NCBI GenBank assembly: GCA_023416995.1
Contig: JAEZGI010000052.1
Location: 1-6,718, forward strand
Direction of reading: 5' to 3'
Length of the DNA stretch: 6,718 bases
DNA from: Bacteroidota bacterium
GTDB taxonomy: Bacteria > Bacteroidota > Bacteroidia > Chitinophagales > Chitinophagaceae
The notes beneath the pieces were generated by a model. It worked only from the letters and a program-made list of their open reading frames with translations, searched no databases and had not been told where the DNA came from. A program made the translations under genes and the position numbers. Each line of letters starts with the position of its first letter. Positions within the stretch are counted from its first letter, which is position 1. Positions 1 through 6,508 of this stretch are shown piece after piece.

Positions 1-131
1 GTACTGTTGTCGACAGAGACACGGGGCGGTTAGTATTATGGTATGTTGATGACTCAAACACTGGTCAATCCGATACTACGCAAATCATCAATGGAAAGTT
101 TGGATTTACTGGATATATAAATTGGGGGTAG
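1..131 (+). CDS. Partial 3' end of an unrecognised protein (C-terminal 42 residues)
   Basis: An open frame enters from the left edge (first full codon at position 3) and ends at a TAG at 129-131, giving 42 residues with no start in view. The peptide runs from TVVDRDTGRLVLW to GFTGYINWG. It is rich in Asp, Gly, Thr and aromatic residues, a composition typical of beta-rich or exported proteins and unlike a random frame. I do not recognise the family. It would converge on the AraC regulator gene, with 73 bases between the two stops. An open frame of this length can arise by chance (roughly one in eight), and a minus-strand frame also crosses the region, so the call rests on composition and on how well it fills the otherwise empty edge. 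The sequence left of the window would settle it. Confidence 0.45.
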   Translation, partial: TVVDRDTGRLVLWYVDDSNTGQSDTTQIINGKFGFTGYINWG

Positions 132-204
132 CAAGCTTTGATCCTGAATTTTCTTTTCCTCTGCCCGATCTAGGGTCTCCTGATAGCAGCTTATTGTAAC
201 GTCA

Positions 205-1092
205 TCAATTAAACCCCTGCCGAAACTCCAGCGGCGATAATTTTGTTTTCTTTTTGAAAAGCGTGCTAAAGGATTGCGCATGCTCGAAACCAAGCGCGTA
301 CGCGATCTCGCTCACCGAAAGATCAGTGGTAGAAAGTTTTTCTTTTGCTCTTGCGACCAGTCTTTCGTGAATGTGCTGCTGCGTGTTTTGCCCCGTATGA
401 ACACGAAGTAAATCACTCAGGTAATTTGGTGACAGGTTCATTTGGGCAGCAATGTTTTGTACAGTCAGCAAACCTGGTGAGTCCGTATTAAAATGATCAT
501 CAAGCAACTGTTCAAACCGGGTAAGTAATGCCGAGTTGTTGTTTTTTCGGGTCAGAAACTGCCGTTCATAAAACCTGTTGGAATATTTCAACAGCGTTTC
601 GATATGCGTCAGAATGATCTCCTGTGTATGTTTGTCAATATGCCGGCACTCCTTATCAATGTTTTTCAAAATCCCGATAAGGTCATCTTCTTCTTCGGCC
701 GATAAATGCAATGCTTCGTTAACCGCGTAACCAAAAAAGCCATAACGATGAATGTCTGTTGCCAGACTATGCTGTAACAGGAAGTCGGGGTGAAAGATTA
801 AAAGATAACCGGACCCGCATTCGGTGTTTTGCAGATCCAGTTGTTGCACCTGATTAGGCGCAGTGAAACTTAAAACTCCTTTATCGTAATCATAATGTTG
901 TTGACCGTACCTGATCTTGCCTTTCGCTTCGCGTTTTAATGCCACGCAATAAAAGCGGTTTACAAAACCCTTCCAGACCGGATCTTCTAAAAACACGCTC
1001 TCAGAAAGATTAATAACGCTTACCAGCGGATGGCGCGGTTCAGGTAAGGACAACAACCTGTGAAACTCTGATATGGAGTTGATTGCGTTCAT
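205..1092 (-). CDS. AraC-family transcriptional regulator
   Basis: This is a 295-residue cytoplasmic DNA-binding regulator. The C-terminal third is a typical AraC/XylS domain with two helix-turn-helix units. The first is at about residues 210-232 (VQNIAAQMNLSPNYLSDLLR). The second is at about 259-281 (VSEIAYALGFEHAQSFSTLF), followed by the family signature around LSPLEFR. The N-terminal 180 residues are the effector-sensing part and resemble the cupin-like sensor region of Bacteroidota AraC proteins, but no ligand can be read from them. I chose the ATG at 1092-1090. A TTG two codons upstream is open, but it lies closer to the preceding stop and is less likely. The gene begins 8 bases after the stop of the aldo/keto reductase on the same strand, so the two are very probably co-transcribed. 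By analogy with other such pairs, it likely controls the reductase and its own operon, activating it when a substrate or reactive compound is present. That role is inferred. Confidence 0.93.
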   Translation of the reverse strand: MNAINSISEFHRLLSLPEPRHPLVSVINLSESVFLEDPVWKGFVNRFYCVALKREAKGKIRYGQQHYDYDKGVLSFTAPNQVQQLDLQNTECGSGYLLIFHPDFLLQHSLATDIHRYGFFGYAVNEALHLSAEEEDDLIGILKNIDKECRHIDKHTQEIILTHIETLLKYSNRFYERQFLTRKNNNSALLTRFEQLLDDHFNTDSPGLLTVQNIAAQMNLSPNYLSDLLRVHTGQNTQQHIHERLVARAKEKLSTTDLSVSEIAYALGFEHAQSFSTLFKKKTKLSPLEFRQGFN

Positions 1093-1100
1093 AATCAAAT

Positions 1101-2105
1101 TTAATCAATTAAGCCCATGCTGAATTCATCATAAGGTGCGCCAGTGTCTGTACCCAAAGGCACAATACTTTCGAGTTCAGCAAGATCGGCTGCACTTAAT
1201 TGAATTGCAGTTGAAGCAAGATTTTGTTCAAGATACTTTCTGCGTTTGGTTCCGGGGATCGGTATGATGCCCTTACTCATTATCCAGGCCAATGCCAGTT
1301 GTGAAGAAGTAACATTTTTTGATTCAGCCATTGCTTCAATCGCTTTCACCAGCTCAATATTCTTATTAAACATCTCGCCCTGGAAACGTGGTATACCTCT
1401 ACGGAAATCATTCTCTGGCAGGTCATCAAAACTTTTGATCTGTCCGGATAAAAAACCTCTGCCCAATGGCGAATAAGCTACAAACCCTATACCGAGTTCT
1501 TTTAATGTTGCCAGTACACCACGTTCCTCCACTGTTCTTTCAAACAAGGAATATTCGCTTTGTACTGCTGTAATGGGATGCACAGCATGCGCCCGGTTAA
1601 CGGTTTCAGACGATACTTCCGACAAACCTATGTATCCTACTTTACCTTCTTTAACCAATTCTGCCATGGCCTCAACGGTTTCTTCAATCGGTGTACTTTT
1701 ATCCAGGCGGTGCAGGTAATACAGATCGATATAATCCGTGTTAAGGTTCCTGAGCGAGCGCTCCGCAGATTTTTTGACATAGTCCTTTTTGCCATTGATG
1801 GCCCAGGTTACTTTGTTGTTGTCATCGATCTCCCATCCAAACTTTGTTGCCAGGATGTATTGATCACGTTTGCCGTTGATTGCCTTCGCAATAAGCTGCT
1901 CATTTTTCAGGGGACCATATAAATCAGCAGTATCCAGAAAGTTACCACCTAACTCGAGTGAACGGTGAATGGTGGCGATGGCTTCCTTTTCATCTGCCGG
2001 CCCATACATATCTGCTTCTCCAAAGCCTGTCATACCCATACATCCAAGGCCGATTGCCGGTACAACCAATCCCTGGCTGCCCAATGCTGTTTGTTTTATT
2101 TTCAT
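1101..2105 (-). CDS. Aldo/keto reductase (NADPH-dependent oxidoreductase)
   Basis: This is a 334-residue soluble TIM-barrel enzyme of the aldo/keto reductase superfamily, reducing aldehydes or ketones to alcohols with NADPH. The N-terminus (TALGSQGLVVPAIGLGCMGM) and the length match the YakC/IolS-like group. The full catalytic tetrad is visible: Asp58 and Tyr63 in FLDTADLYG, Lys88 in ILATKFG, and His132 in YYLHRLD. IPIPGTKR at about 281-288 is the usual cofactor-phosphate-binding segment. The frame is open for 11 more codons to an ATG at 2138, but the family normally begins at MKIKQTALG, so I set the start at 2105. The physiological substrate cannot be told from sequence. The gene sits between a cupin gene (83 bases upstream) and an AraC regulator (8 bases downstream), which suggests an inducible unit handling a small carbonyl or quinone-like compound. 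That substrate class is inferred. Confidence 0.95.
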   Translation of the reverse strand: MKIKQTALGSQGLVVPAIGLGCMGMTGFGEADMYGPADEKEAIATIHRSLELGGNFLDTADLYGPLKNEQLIAKAINGKRDQYILATKFGWEIDDNNKVTWAINGKKDYVKKSAERSLRNLNTDYIDLYYLHRLDKSTPIEETVEAMAELVKEGKVGYIGLSEVSSETVNRAHAVHPITAVQSEYSLFERTVEERGVLATLKELGIGFVAYSPLGRGFLSGQIKSFDDLPENDFRRGIPRFQGEMFNKNIELVKAIEAMAESKNVTSSQLALAWIMSKGIIPIPGTKRRKYLEQNLASTAIQLSAADLAELESIVPLGTDTGAPYDEFSMGLID

Positions 2106-2188
2106 AATACAAAGATCGGCAGGCTTAAAGCTGCGCATGTATGCAAATCCCTGAAGCTTGTAATCAAAACAAGGTCATAATCCGGGGT

Positions 2189-2737
2189 TTAATATATAAC
2201 AGGATCCGGCGCCCCGGCGAACTTTTTGTTTTTCCCGATGAGTTTACCATGCAGCAATACTATTGGAAAGATAAATTTCTGAACGAAAGATGGGATTTCG
2301 TCCATTGAATATTCCGACTTATAGCGATTCAGTAAGTAGGCACCGTCGTACATTCCTGGCCGGCCATTGTTGGCTGCCATCGATTTATAAATCTCAGAAA
2401 GAAAATAAACGAAGTTTTCAGGTGGCGACACATAACCCCTGCATTTTAAAAGATCAACACCAGCATTACGAAACTTATGTGGTACGCCAGCTTTGATCAA
2501 CACCGTTTCACCGGCTTGTGCGAATTTCTCGTTTTCGCCCGCAATTTGGTACGCCATTGTTCCGGATAAAATGGTAAAACATTCATCCTGTCGGTGATGC
2601 GTATGCATTGGGGGGCCGGCATTGGGCTGCGCTTCCACTTCGGCATCCAGAACATCTATCCCATTCTCTTTACGTATACCAAGAAAGGTAATTTTTTCAC
2701 CGCCGTGAGCAATGGTGCAAGGGAACTTAATCTGCAT
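2189..2737 (-). CDS. Cupin-domain protein
   Basis: This is a 182-residue, probably cytoplasmic protein with a single conserved cupin beta-barrel in its first 100 residues. Motif 1 is GPPMHTHHRQDECFTILSG (residues 41-59), with likely metal ligands His45, His47 and Glu52. Motif 2 is GETVLIKAGVPHKFRN (76-91), with His87 as the fourth ligand. All four ligands are present, so a bound metal is expected. The tail (about 105-182) is an extension with no recognised motif and a hydrophobic stretch near 155-164 (IFPIVLLHG). Cupins of this kind include dioxygenases, isomerases and pure binding proteins, so the activity stays open. There is no signal peptide. The gene has the same orientation as the reductase and AraC genes and may head their operon. 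An inverted repeat at 2755-2775, just before the start, may be its control site. Confidence 0.9.
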   Translation of the reverse strand: MQIKFPCTIAHGGEKITFLGIRKENGIDVLDAEVEAQPNAGPPMHTHHRQDECFTILSGTMAYQIAGENEKFAQAGETVLIKAGVPHKFRNAGVDLLKCRGYVSPPENFVYFLSEIYKSMAANNGRPGMYDGAYLLNRYKSEYSMDEIPSFVQKFIFPIVLLHGKLIGKNKKFAGAPDPVIY

Positions 2738-2754
2738 AATAAATTAAGGATTTG

Positions 2755-2775
2755 ATAGCATAACAAATATGCTAT
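2755..2775. promoter_or_regulatory. Inverted repeat before the cupin gene, candidate operator
   Basis: Two perfect 8-base arms, ATAGCATA (2755-2762) and TATGCTAT (2768-2775), flank the spacer ACAAA. Outer bases GGA (2748-2750) and TCC (2777-2779) extend the symmetry in part. The near arm is 17 bases upstream of the cupin ATG. Read on the minus strand, the spacer and far arm contain CATATTTG (2771-2764), one mismatch from the Bacteroidota -7 element TAnnTTTG. The nearest upstream TTG is 26 bases away, too far for a good -33, so the promoter itself is only weakly supported. The position and symmetry fit a dimeric repressor site. Which protein binds is unknown, and AraC proteins usually prefer direct repeats. 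Confidence 0.45.
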
Positions 2776-2865
2776 ATCCTAAATCTTTAACCTACGGCAA
2801 TATGACTGAAGCAGCAGGGTTGAAGGATGAATTGTAGTCGCTGAACGGCGGCCGGTGAGATCATC

Positions 2866-4587
2866 TTACTGTTCTCCTTTCAAACTACGTGCTATCACTT
2901 CTGAAGTCGCTTCACAGAAATCAAGTCCTGAGTAATCCGGATTGTAACCGCCGATGAAGGGAACGACCATCACATATATCCTATCATTATAAGCATTGTA
3001 TGCATCCACTACCTGGAAATGATCGTTGATGGCAATGCCCGGTACGACCAGGTAAAACCTGCCGTCCCTGTCTGCCGCAACGTTTGAATTACCCTGCTGA
3101 ATTTCAGTTTCTGCAGATGCGCTGTCACGAAAATAGATCTTTGCAGGGCTCACCGTTTTGTTATCAATCAAAGACCTCAATGGCAGTTCATCAAATGCCA
3201 GTGCCCGCTGACCAACGCAATCAATAAATGTGGTAAAATGTATTTCAACAGGAGTTCCTGAATAGTCGGTGTATTTATAAATGATTCCGCCCGTTTTTTG
3301 TGGTTCCACTTCACTGTCATCACCCACAGTAACAATATCTAAACAACCTGCGTGGTGCAGGGCAAGCATTTCCGCAGCTGAACTTTGTGGTACATGAGCT
3401 ATCACCACTGAAATCAACGGCATTAAAACACGTCGCAGTCTCAACATGTCTTCAGCCGAAAAATATTTTGCAGGGGAACTCATTGCAAAACTTAGTTCAC
3501 CCAGCAATTCCTTCCAGTAAATAGATTGTTTACGTTTGATAGATTTTACAGCCTCAGCACATTCGGCTTCAAGTAAATCAAATGCATCAATCCTTTCACG
3601 AAGTTCCATCATCCGTTGTACAAACGCTTCCACGGACAGGTCTTTGATCTTATCATAAAAGACCGGATCATCCTCCGCTAATTTTGATTTGAAATGTTTT
3701 TCAAAAATATAGTCGAGTGGTACGAAGCCTTCATTAGCTTCTCTTATATTCTTAATTGTTTCTGCGTTGGGAACAAGATTTCTCGCAGGCTGAAAATCTT
3801 CAGTGTGAAATCGTAGAGCCGGAAGCAAACCATTTCGTGAATGCAACACTATTTTAAATTGCGCACTCTCCGGGTCGCGTTTGTATGATATAAGCCCATG
3901 TTTGTTTTTTGTGAAACGACCATTACTTCTTGCAAGTGTTTTAATTGCATCAACGGCCGTTAGTGAAGAGCCCCGTATCGCTACAGCGTGATTTGTGCGG
4001 TGTTGCAATTTTGATGGGGGATAAGGTGAATCATAATATCCCTGTACGGTTTCTTCCTCCTGTTTTGGCCATTGGTGTCCTGTGCAGATAATGACCTTAT
4101 CAAAAGTTGCCTGCCCTTCACCATTAATAATAATATCAACCTTATTATCGCCGGGCCGATCGATAATGTCAGTGATGGTTGATTTGAAATACACTTTTAC
4201 AAACTGGTCTTTTGCTTTTGCATCCCTGATCAATTGTTTAAACTGATCAGAAAGATAGCGGCCGAACAACAGTCTTGGCAGGGGTTTATACTCATTGAAA
4301 TTGTCGCGATCGATCCTGAATTTCCCCAGTATACTTTTTGGGACGGTTTTGATCCAATCTTTAACCAGGGCCGGTAGGGGAGGCGTTTCAATCGCGGATA
4401 CATTGGTGATATGTTCATCGTTTGCACCGGTCTTACTATAAGGCATGCCGGCACCAAGCTGGCTGCCTTGTTCAAATATATGGATGGCGGTGCCAGGTAT
4501 TCCAGCTTCGAGAAGCCGTTTGAACATAAATAAAGCCGCCGGACCTCCGCCGGATATTCCGATCTTAAGGGTTTGTGTCGTTTTCAA
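2866..4587 (-). CDS. FAD/NAD(P)-binding protein (NAD_binding_9 type oxidoreductase)
   Basis: This is a 573-residue flavoprotein-like enzyme. An N-terminal dinucleotide-binding fold carries GISGGGPAA (10-18), followed by an acidic residue at the end of the second strand (Glu39 in IHIFEQ). GAGMPYS (45-51) is the hallmark of the NAD_binding_9 family. ICTGHQWP (167-174) closes the first FAD-binding part, and VAIRGSSLTAVDAI (202-215) looks like a second nucleotide-binding loop. There is no signal peptide or membrane segment. Reaction and substrate are unknown; related proteins are mostly annotated only as FAD/NAD(P)-binding proteins. The start is a TTG at 4587-4585. An in-frame TAG lies two codons upstream (4593-4591), and the first ATG (residue 21) would remove the glycine-rich loop, so no ATG start is plausible. 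Gaps of 103 bases upstream and 128 bases downstream suggest a single-gene unit. Confidence 0.88.
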   Translation of the reverse strand: MKTTQTLKIGISGGGPAALFMFKRLLEAGIPGTAIHIFEQGSQLGAGMPYSKTGANDEHITNVSAIETPPLPALVKDWIKTVPKSILGKFRIDRDNFNEYKPLPRLLFGRYLSDQFKQLIRDAKAKDQFVKVYFKSTITDIIDRPGDNKVDIIINGEGQATFDKVIICTGHQWPKQEEETVQGYYDSPYPPSKLQHRTNHAVAIRGSSLTAVDAIKTLARSNGRFTKNKHGLISYKRDPESAQFKIVLHSRNGLLPALRFHTEDFQPARNLVPNAETIKNIREANEGFVPLDYIFEKHFKSKLAEDDPVFYDKIKDLSVEAFVQRMMELRERIDAFDLLEAECAEAVKSIKRKQSIYWKELLGELSFAMSSPAKYFSAEDMLRLRRVLMPLISVVIAHVPQSSAAEMLALHHAGCLDIVTVGDDSEVEPQKTGGIIYKYTDYSGTPVEIHFTTFIDCVGQRALAFDELPLRSLIDNKTVSPAKIYFRDSASAETEIQQGNSNVAADRDGRFYLVVPGIAINDHFQVVDAYNAYNDRIYVMVVPFIGGYNPDYSGLDFCEATSEVIARSLKGEQ

Positions 4588-4630
4588 GAACTATTATATG
4601 TATGATAACCACATCGCGATAACGATGGTA

Positions 4631-4642
4631 GTGTTATAACAC
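4631..4642. promoter_or_regulatory. 12-base perfect palindrome upstream of the FAD protein gene
   Basis: GTGTTATAACAC is fully self-complementary and lies 43 bases before the TTG start, in the 103-base gap after the GH43 gene. Its core TGTTATAA (4632-4639) recurs in the same orientation at 4657-4664, 25 bases away. This spacing and repetition could be two binding sites for a regulator. No convincing Bacteroidota promoter (TTG plus TAnnTTTG) is visible on the minus strand in this gap. The arms are too short and lack a T-run, so a terminator for GH43 is unlikely. A function is only suggested. Confidence 0.3.
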
Positions 4643-4690
4643 AACAACCCTGAATTTGTTATAAGAAATACGGTCTTTTGTTTAAGCGCA

Positions 4691-5806
4691 TTAAGGGGTT
4701 AAAGTTTGGATAGAACCGTCTTCATTAAACTTCAGCTCGGTAACCTTGATGTTTCTCAGATGCGTTTCACCACTCAACTGGGCATCATGATAAAACAACC
4801 ACCATTTTCCCCTGTCCTGGATGATCGAGTGGTGGGTGGTCCAGCCTTTTACGGGGTTCATGATGACGCCCTGGTAGGTAAACGGGCCATATGGTGAATC
4901 ACCGGTGGCATAGACAAGGTTATGGGTATCACCGGTAGAATAGGTGAAGTAATATTTTCCGTCTTTTTTAAAGACCCAGGGTCCCTCGAAAAACCGTTGA
5001 TCATTTTGATTTTCCTTAAATGGTTTCCCATCTTTTCCCAAAAGCTGCACCTGTTTTACCGGTTCCGCCAGTGATTTCATACCAGTTGTTAATTTGGCAA
5101 CCCTTGGCAAAACAGCGGGTTCATCACCTTTTCGGTTAGGAGCCGTAGAATCATATTTATCCGTGTTCCATCTTTGAAGCTGTCCGCCCCAGATACCCCC
5201 GAAGTATAAATAAAAATTTCCGTCGTCGTCTTTAAAAACCGCAGGATCCATACTATAGGTACCTTTGATATAATCCGGTTCCGCTTTAAATGGCCCTTCC
5301 GGTTTTTCACTGGTTGCAACTCCTATACGGAAGATGCCTTGTTTATCTTTTGCGGGAAAATACAGGTAGTATGTTCCATTGTTAAATGCGGCGTCTGGCG
5401 CCCACATCTGGCGGGTGGCCCAGGGTACATCCTTTACATGAAGCGCTACGCCATGATCGGTGACCCTGGCTCCAATGCTATCCATGGAAAAAACATGATA
5501 ATCCATCATATCAAACCGGCCACCGTCAGCATCCTGTTGCGCGCCAGTAGCAGTATCATGGGAAGGGTACACATAGATGCGGCCATTGAATACATGTGCC
5601 GAAGGATCGGCAGTGTAAATATGCGAAACAAGCGGCTGGGCAAGATATGCTTCCTTCGATTGTCCGTTTCCGTTAGTAGCAAGTGAATCGCTGGTTTTAT
5701 TTTCGGGGTCGGCATTATCGTTACATGCGGAGATGGTAACAATACCCAGCATCATTAGCAGGCAACGGAGATGGGAGTGGCAAACAGTCGTCAGTGTTTT
5801 GGTCAT
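4691..5806 (-). CDS. Glycoside hydrolase family 43 lipoprotein
   Basis: This is a 371-residue exported enzyme. The first 27 residues form a lipoprotein signal peptide ending in the lipobox ISA-Cys28, after which a low-complexity linker rich in Asp, Asn and Ser (29-50) leads into the five-bladed beta-propeller. The three GH43 catalytic acids are visible: Asp67 (ADPSA, general base), Asp187 (SMDPAVF, pKa modulator) and Glu274 (FFEGPWVF, general acid). WAPDAAF (135-141) and THHSII (324-329) are further family marks. Known GH43 activities are mainly beta-xylosidase and alpha-L-arabinofuranosidase, with some arabinanases and galactosidases. The fold-only length and motifs suggest a xylosidase/arabinofuranosidase, but specificity is not proven. 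Acidic residues soon after Cys28 (Asp30, Asp33, Glu35) may favour surface export in Bacteroidota. No SusC/SusD or other sugar gene is in view. The divergent DUF2975 gene starts 153 bases away. Confidence 0.94.
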   Translation of the reverse strand: MTKTLTTVCHSHLRCLLMMLGIVTISACNDNADPENKTSDSLATNGNGQSKEAYLAQPLVSHIYTADPSAHVFNGRIYVYPSHDTATGAQQDADGGRFDMMDYHVFSMDSIGARVTDHGVALHVKDVPWATRQMWAPDAAFNNGTYYLYFPAKDKQGIFRIGVATSEKPEGPFKAEPDYIKGTYSMDPAVFKDDDGNFYLYFGGIWGGQLQRWNTDKYDSTAPNRKGDEPAVLPRVAKLTTGMKSLAEPVKQVQLLGKDGKPFKENQNDQRFFEGPWVFKKDGKYYFTYSTGDTHNLVYATGDSPYGPFTYQGVIMNPVKGWTTHHSIIQDRGKWWLFYHDAQLSGETHLRNIKVTELKFNEDGSIQTLTP

Positions 5807-5904
5807 TGGCTTTTTGAATTGGTGATGCTTTAAAAATAAGGCAAATCTTCTGCAGGGAATGGTTTTATTTTCAGATTCTACACTTATTCCACCCGGTAAA
5901 AACT

Positions 5905-5933
5905 AAATATTTATTGTTTTACAATAAATATTT
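5905..5933. promoter_or_regulatory. 29-base hyphenated palindrome, likely operator of the DUF2975/HTH operon
   Basis: Two perfect 13-base arms, AAATATTTATTGT (5905-5917) and ACAATAAATATTT (5921-5933), are separated by TTT. The site covers the -33 element and the spacer of the promoter read into the DUF2975 gene, so a bound protein would block RNA polymerase. There is no T-run after the right arm in the sense of an intrinsic terminator, and the position upstream of the -7 box argues for an operator. The obvious candidate binder is the small HTH protein encoded as the second gene of this operon. The site could also influence the divergent GH43 gene, whose start is 98 bases away. Confidence 0.7.
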
Positions 5934-5955
5934 TATGTTTGTGATGTAAAACAAT
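5913..5955. repeat. 11-base inverted repeat spanning the promoter and leader
   Basis: ATTGTTTTACA (5913-5923) recurs in inverted form as TGTAAAACAAT (5945-5955), with 21 bases between the copies. The first copy is the centre of the large palindrome, and the second lies in the leader at the expected transcription start, five bases before the ATG. Counting the half-site ATTGT/ACAAT, there are three copies: 5913-5917, 5921-5925 and 5951-5955. This pattern suggests a second, weaker binding site for the same regulator. Confidence 0.45.
5914..5941 (+). promoter_or_regulatory. Bacteroidota-type promoter of the DUF2975/HTH operon
   Basis: TTG at 5914-5916 serves as the -33 element and TATGTTTG at 5934-5941 matches the -7 consensus TAnnTTTG exactly. 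The 17-base spacer is within the range known for this phylum's primary sigma factor. Transcription would begin near 5947, leaving a leader of only about a dozen bases before the ATG at 5960, with no Shine-Dalgarno sequence. The promoter lies almost entirely within or next to the palindrome at 5905-5933. Confidence 0.7.
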
Positions 5956-5959
5956 CAAC

Positions 5960-6505
5960 ATGAAAACAAAAACTGACTATTTTCTCAAGACACTCCATGT
6001 CATTTCGTGGATCATTTTTATCGGGGTTTGTATCGAAGCAGGCGGCATGATTGTCAATACTATTTTGCGTCTTAGTAACCCCGAACTTTCAGAACGTCTT
6101 TGGGCCCAGGTAGATCTCAATGACTTGTACGCCCACCGTCAAAGTGATTTTATCACAGTAGCCACGCTGATGAGCATTGTTGCCCTTATGCGTGCAATCA
6201 TGTTTTACCTGATCATTAAGATTTTTCACGAAAAGCAACTTGATGTGTCGCAACCGTTTAACGATAAAATGCGGGGATTTATGTTGAACCTTGCTTATCT
6301 CAGCCTGGGAATTGGTGTATTTGCTTTTTGGGGGGCGAGATATACTGAAAGGCTGGTGACGCAGGGTGTGAATATGCCTGAGCTGCGACACATGAATTTC
6401 GGTGGCGCCGATGTATGGTTGTTTATGGGCATCATCTTACTGGTTATTGTGCGGATCTATAAGAAAGGCATTGAAATTCAAAATGAAAATGATTTAACCG
6501 TTTAA
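5960..6505 (+). CDS. DUF2975-family membrane protein
   Basis: This is a 181-residue integral inner-membrane protein with four predicted helices at about 12-36, 64-90, 106-126 and 150-167, and a polar loop of roughly 28 residues between the first two. The tail after helix 4 (YKKGIEIQNEND) is charged and probably cytoplasmic. Arrangement, length and the pairing with a YozG-like HTH gene match DUF2975 proteins (compare the yoaS-yozG pair of Bacillus subtilis). The molecular function of the family is not established. The ATG at 5960 is the only reasonable start, since an in-frame TGA lies at 5942-5944. Its stop is followed after 3 bases by the regulator gene, so translation is probably coupled. 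It may sense a membrane signal or act as a partner or target of the regulator, which is inference from the constant pairing. Confidence 0.88.
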   Translation: MKTKTDYFLKTLHVISWIIFIGVCIEAGGMIVNTILRLSNPELSERLWAQVDLNDLYAHRQSDFITVATLMSIVALMRAIMFYLIIKIFHEKQLDVSQPFNDKMRGFMLNLAYLSLGIGVFAFWGARYTERLVTQGVNMPELRHMNFGGADVWLFMGIILLVIVRIYKKGIEIQNENDLTV

Positions 6506-6508
6506 GCC

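Noticed and set aside
132..204. Possible bidirectional terminator between the edge gene and the AraC gene
   Set aside because: Only short chance complementarities such as AAGCTT are present, without a stable stem followed by a T-run.
54..293. Minus-strand open frame of 79 codons overlapping the end of the AraC gene
   Set aside because: It overlaps the 3' end of a confident AraC gene in another frame and the probable partial gene at the edge, and its product is basic with no recognisable motif.
1093..1098. TTG start two codons upstream for the AraC gene
   Set aside because: An ATG two codons later is the better start, and nothing favours the TTG.
2106..2138. Upstream ATG extending the aldo/keto reductase by 11 residues
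   Set aside because: The extension has no counterpart at the N-terminus typical of the family, which begins a few residues before the first beta strand, as MKIKQTALG does.
2820..2865. GC-rich CGGCGGCCGG stretch after the FAD gene as a terminator
   Set aside because: The self-complementary part is short, no hairpin with a proper loop forms, and no T-run follows on the minus strand.
4593..4598. TATAAT read on the minus strand just before the FAD gene
   Set aside because: It would place the transcript start at or inside the TTG codon, and Bacteroidota promoters use TAnnTTTG rather than TATAAT.
4612..4627. CATCG/CGATG inverted repeat including ATCGCGAT
   Set aside because: The arms are only 5 bases long, no T-run follows on either strand, and no binding motif is recognised.
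5339..5686. 115-codon plus-strand open frame within the GH43 gene
   Set aside because: It lies wholly antisense to a gene with an intact catalytic triad and lipoprotein signal, and its product has no family-like features.
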